Of a stretch of DNA of 15,613 bases, positions 13,553 to 15,613 are shown one piece after another. The notes under the pieces were generated by a model. The model ran no database searches. It had not been told where the DNA came from and saw only the letters and a list, made by a program, of their open reading frames with translations. Made by a program: the position numbers and the translations under genes. Source of the stretch: Phycisphaerales bacterium (lineage in GTDB: Bacteria; Planctomycetota; Phycisphaerae; Phycisphaerales; UBA1924); contig JAESSR010000133.1 of the NCBI GenBank assembly GCA_016764015.1, positions 1-15,613 on the forward strand, written 5' to 3'. How positions within the stretch are numbered: position 1 is the first letter of the stretch; every line of letters begins with the position of its first letter.

Positions 13553-14887
13553 TCAATTATCAGATTCGATCATGTCGAGTTGGCGGTATTTTTCGCGGTA
13601 TTTGTCTCGGAGATCGGTTTGTTTGTTGGAGAGGTCGATTGATCGGCCTTGGATCCAGGCGTGGGTGACGATTGAAGTCACATTGAGGATGTCGGCGTCG
13701 GAAACAAACAGAGTGGCGTATTTTCCGGATTCGATGGAGCCGAGTTGGTCACCGAGCCCCAAGATAGTTGCTGCGTTGAGGGTGATGCCTCGGAGAGCGG
13801 CTTCGGTTGTGAAATCATAATCTGAGCCGTGGGCGACGGAGATGGCGATGGCTTCTGGGAGGTTGCGTTCGTGGGCGTGTCTGCCGGACATGCTCAGCGA
13901 CCAGAGGACGCCGGCCGCTTCGAGTTTGGCGGGCAGGTTGCAGGGCTGGTCGTAGGCAGAGTCGGCGCGTTTGGGTTGGTTGTAGGTGCCTCCGATGATG
14001 ACGGGGGTGTTGGTGGAGAGGAGCAGGTCGGTGCAGAGGGGTGCGTCGCGCCCGCCGACGATGATGGGATTGAGATCGCGTGAGGTTGCCCAGTTGATCG
14101 CGGCGGTGATCTGGTCGTAGTTGTTGGCGTTGATGAAGATTGGGTTCTGCGGGTTGTCTGCATCATGCGACGGCAGCACGGTTGCGAGGGCTTCGAGTTG
14201 GAGATCAACTTCGTTGTGGGTAGCTGCATACGAGGTTGCGTTGTCGAAGATGGTGTTGATGTTTTCGAGGGTTTGGTCTCGGCGCTCTTTGGCTTTGTTT
14301 TTATTGCTGCCGGTGGGGCGCATGCGGGGCCAGTTGAGGATTACGCCGGCGTCGCGGACGAGGGCCATGTCTTCGTTGGTCCAGCCATCGGCTTGGAGGA
14401 TCGAGGCGCGTCCGGGTATGGTGCCTCGGGTTGGGAAGACCCCGAAGGTGAGGATGCCGTTGGAACGGGCAGTGGGGATGACTGTTGAGTCTGGATTCAC
14501 CGAGATATAGGCGCGGACCTCTGGGGTCATGTCGCCGACTTCGTTGTAGTCGTTCATGGCGCGGACGGCGGAAATTTCTTGGAGTCCGAGTGTGGTAATG
14601 GAATCGATCATGCCAGGGTAGAGGTGCATGCCGGTGAGGTCGATGATCTCGGAATCAGCGGAGAGTTGGATTCGGGACATGATGTCGTGCTCTGCGACGA
14701 TCCCGATCTTGCCTTCGTTGATGGAGACGACGCCGTTTTCGATGATGCCGTTGGAGACGGTGTGGACGGTGGCGCCGACGAGGAAGATAGGGTGGTCTTG
14801 TTCGGGGGCGGAATGTTCAAGGTCTTGGGCGCTTGCCGTTGTTGCTGCGAGTGCGAGGGTTGCGATGAGTGTTGTTGTGTAATTCAT
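13553..14887 (-). CDS. Exported amidohydrolase-superfamily protein lacking the HxH motif
   Basis: A 444-residue protein with a Sec signal peptide (cut after ASA, about residue 20). The small beta domain FLVGATVHTVSNGIIENGVV, then VSINEGKIGIVAE and the PGMID strand (91-95), is standard for imidazolonepropionase-like amidohydrolases. So is the C-terminal block AALRGITLNAATILGLGDQL, SIESGKYATLFVSDADIL. However, the metal-binding HxH that should follow PGMID reads SITTLGLQE, so the alpha/beta metal site is not standard and it may be inactive or use another site. NPIIVGGRDAPL and SLSMSGRHAHE mark later strands. It lies just after another amidohydrolase gene on the same strand, overlapping it by ATGA if that frame is right. 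No strong ribosome site precedes the start. It may act as a periplasmic partner of the upstream enzyme; substrate unknown. Confidence 0.85.
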   Translation of the reverse strand: MNYTTTLIATLALAATTASAQDLEHSAPEQDHPIFLVGATVHTVSNGIIENGVVSINEGKIGIVAEHDIMSRIQLSADSEIIDLTGMHLYPGMIDSITTLGLQEISAVRAMNDYNEVGDMTPEVRAYISVNPDSTVIPTARSNGILTFGVFPTRGTIPGRASILQADGWTNEDMALVRDAGVILNWPRMRPTGSNKNKAKERRDQTLENINTIFDNATSYAATHNEVDLQLEALATVLPSHDADNPQNPIFINANNYDQITAAINWATSRDLNPIIVGGRDAPLCTDLLLSTNTPVIIGGTYNQPKRADSAYDQPCNLPAKLEAAGVLWSLSMSGRHAHERNLPEAIAISVAHGSDYDFTTEAALRGITLNAATILGLGDQLGSIESGKYATLFVSDADILNVTSIVTHAWIQGRSIDLSNKQTDLRDKYREKYRQLDMIESDN

Positions 14888-15613
14888 GGGGTGGGTTTAT
14901 CTATGTGGTTGGGAATGGAGAGAGGAAAACAATGAGAAGAAACGGGCTGGAAGCCCGTTCTACCAAGAGTTAGTAATCGGTGTTGAAGGCGGGGGAGGAG
15001 TTGGTTGCAGCCGCAGTCGCCTTGGGCGTTGACCTGATGGAGGTGGTCTGGGGTGTCGACGAGATCGTGATCGTGTTCGGAATCGTCTGATTCGTCCTCG
15101 GTCTTGGGTTTGCCCTCGCGGAGTATGTTCTGGATGAGTCGTTGGCGTTCGGCTGTGTTTTTGGCGCGGAGGGTTTTATCCATCTCGCGTGAGAACATGA
15201 GTCGGCCATCGACGAAGGTCATCTCGGGGCGGGAGAGGGATGAGAGGGGATGGCCGGTCCAGACGACGAGGTCGGCGTCTTTGCCGGGCTCGAGGGTGCC
15301 GACGCGGTCGATGATGCCGAGCTGGATGGCGGGGTTGGTGGTGACGAAGGCGAGTGCTTCTTGCTTGGTCATTGCGATTCCAGATGCGCGGGCGTATTTG
15401 AGTGCTTTGGCGGCTTCGACATTCATGCGCCGAGCGAGGTCGTCGGAGTCGGAGTTGAAACTGGTTAAGAGACCGACCTCGTGGTTGATTGGGCCGGCGT
15501 ATGGGATGGCGTCTGTCACTTCGACTTTGTAGGCCCACCAGTCGGAGAAGATGGAGGCGCCGATTGCGTGCTCTTTGACGATCTCGGCGACCTTGTAGGT
15601 TTCGAGCCCGTGC
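14884..15613 (-). CDS. Amidohydrolase-superfamily protein, 5' part outside window
   Basis: C-terminal part of a second amidohydrolase. The frame is open to the window edge and reads HGLETYKVAEIVKEHAIGAS, IFSDWWAYKVEV, then GPINHEVGLLTSFNSDSDDL with the NSD aspartate that usually binds metal. The closing family block follows: EALAFVTTNPAIQLGIIDRV, TLEPGKDADLVVWTGHPLS, TFVDGRLMFSRE. The GTG near 15519 is internal, not a start. A His/Asp-rich linker (DSEHDHDLVDTPDHLHQ) precedes the end. The last 25-30 residues (GRTGFQPVSS and onward) are a translated REP-like hairpin. A one-base change in the CCCCC run near 14993-14997 would instead end the protein as PAFNTDY at 14970. The printed frame stops at 14884, overlapping the next start. 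Family is firm; the C-terminus is doubtful and the 5' end is missing. Confidence 0.85.
   Translation of the reverse strand, partial: HGLETYKVAEIVKEHAIGASIFSDWWAYKVEVTDAIPYAGPINHEVGLLTSFNSDSDDLARRMNVEAAKALKYARASGIAMTKQEALAFVTTNPAIQLGIIDRVGTLEPGKDADLVVWTGHPLSSLSRPEMTFVDGRLMFSREMDKTLRAKNTAERQRLIQNILREGKPKTEDESDDSEHDHDLVDTPDHLHQVNAQGDCGCNQLLPRLQHRLLTLGRTGFQPVSSHCFPLSIPNHIDKPTP
14938..14968. repeat. REP-like hairpin, copy 2
   Basis: AACGGGC (14941-14947), loop TGGAA, GCCCGTT (14953-14959), then CTACCAAGA. It matches the copy at 8161-8192 on both sides and differs only in two loop bases. Read on the minus strand it gives the peptide GRTGFQPV, which forms the tail of the upstream amidohydrolase frame. 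Confidence 0.88.

Overview
The window reads as a chromosomal segment of a Planctomycetota bacterium, most likely a Phycisphaerae-type lineage. That assignment is inference. It rests on moderately high G+C in most genes, on intergenic hairpins of the type that translate as GRTGFQPV or TGGTPVPP (which I associate with this phylum), on a conserved planctomycete-style small protein, and on paired secreted amidohydrolases. No rRNA, tRNA, integrase, transposase or CRISPR array was seen.

Region 1 (1-5394) is a regulatory block on the + strand. It holds the 3' part of an ECF sigma factor, a cysteine-rich membrane anti-sigma-like protein, a large secreted TPR-type protein, and a cytosolic sensor/GAF/SpoIIE-type PP2C phosphatase 10 bases behind it. 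A clear bidirectional terminator (5426-5454) closes the block and also serves a small convergent minus-strand gene with two good start sites. A G-rich tandem repeat and a conserved 89-residue gene with its own terminator follow.

Region 2 (6316-12502) is the accessory core. A 294-base leader with two GTGCGCAC palindromes precedes a phage-type head module: SPP1 gp6-like portal, coiled-coil scaffold-like protein, SU10/DUF5309-type major capsid protein split by a -1 frame change, a head-tail connector-like protein, two small beta-rich structural-type proteins, a one-TM coiled-coil (holin-like) protein and a lipoprotein. No terminase, protease, tape measure, tail fibre, lysin, integrase or replication gene lies within the window. 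Base use resembles the flanking host genes, and chromosomal REP-like hairpins sit in the gaps. This suggests an old resident capsid module (gene-transfer-agent-like, satellite or decaying prophage) rather than a recent phage.

Region 3 (12503-13551) is an A+T-richer insertion carrying a Panacea (DUF4065) antitoxin and a PemK/MazF-like toxin. It stops one base short of the next gene.

Region 4 (13553-15613, minus strand) holds two amidohydrolase-superfamily genes in tandem. The downstream one is exported and lacks the usual HxH metal motif. The upstream one is cut by the window edge, and its C-terminal frame appears to run through a REP-like hairpin.
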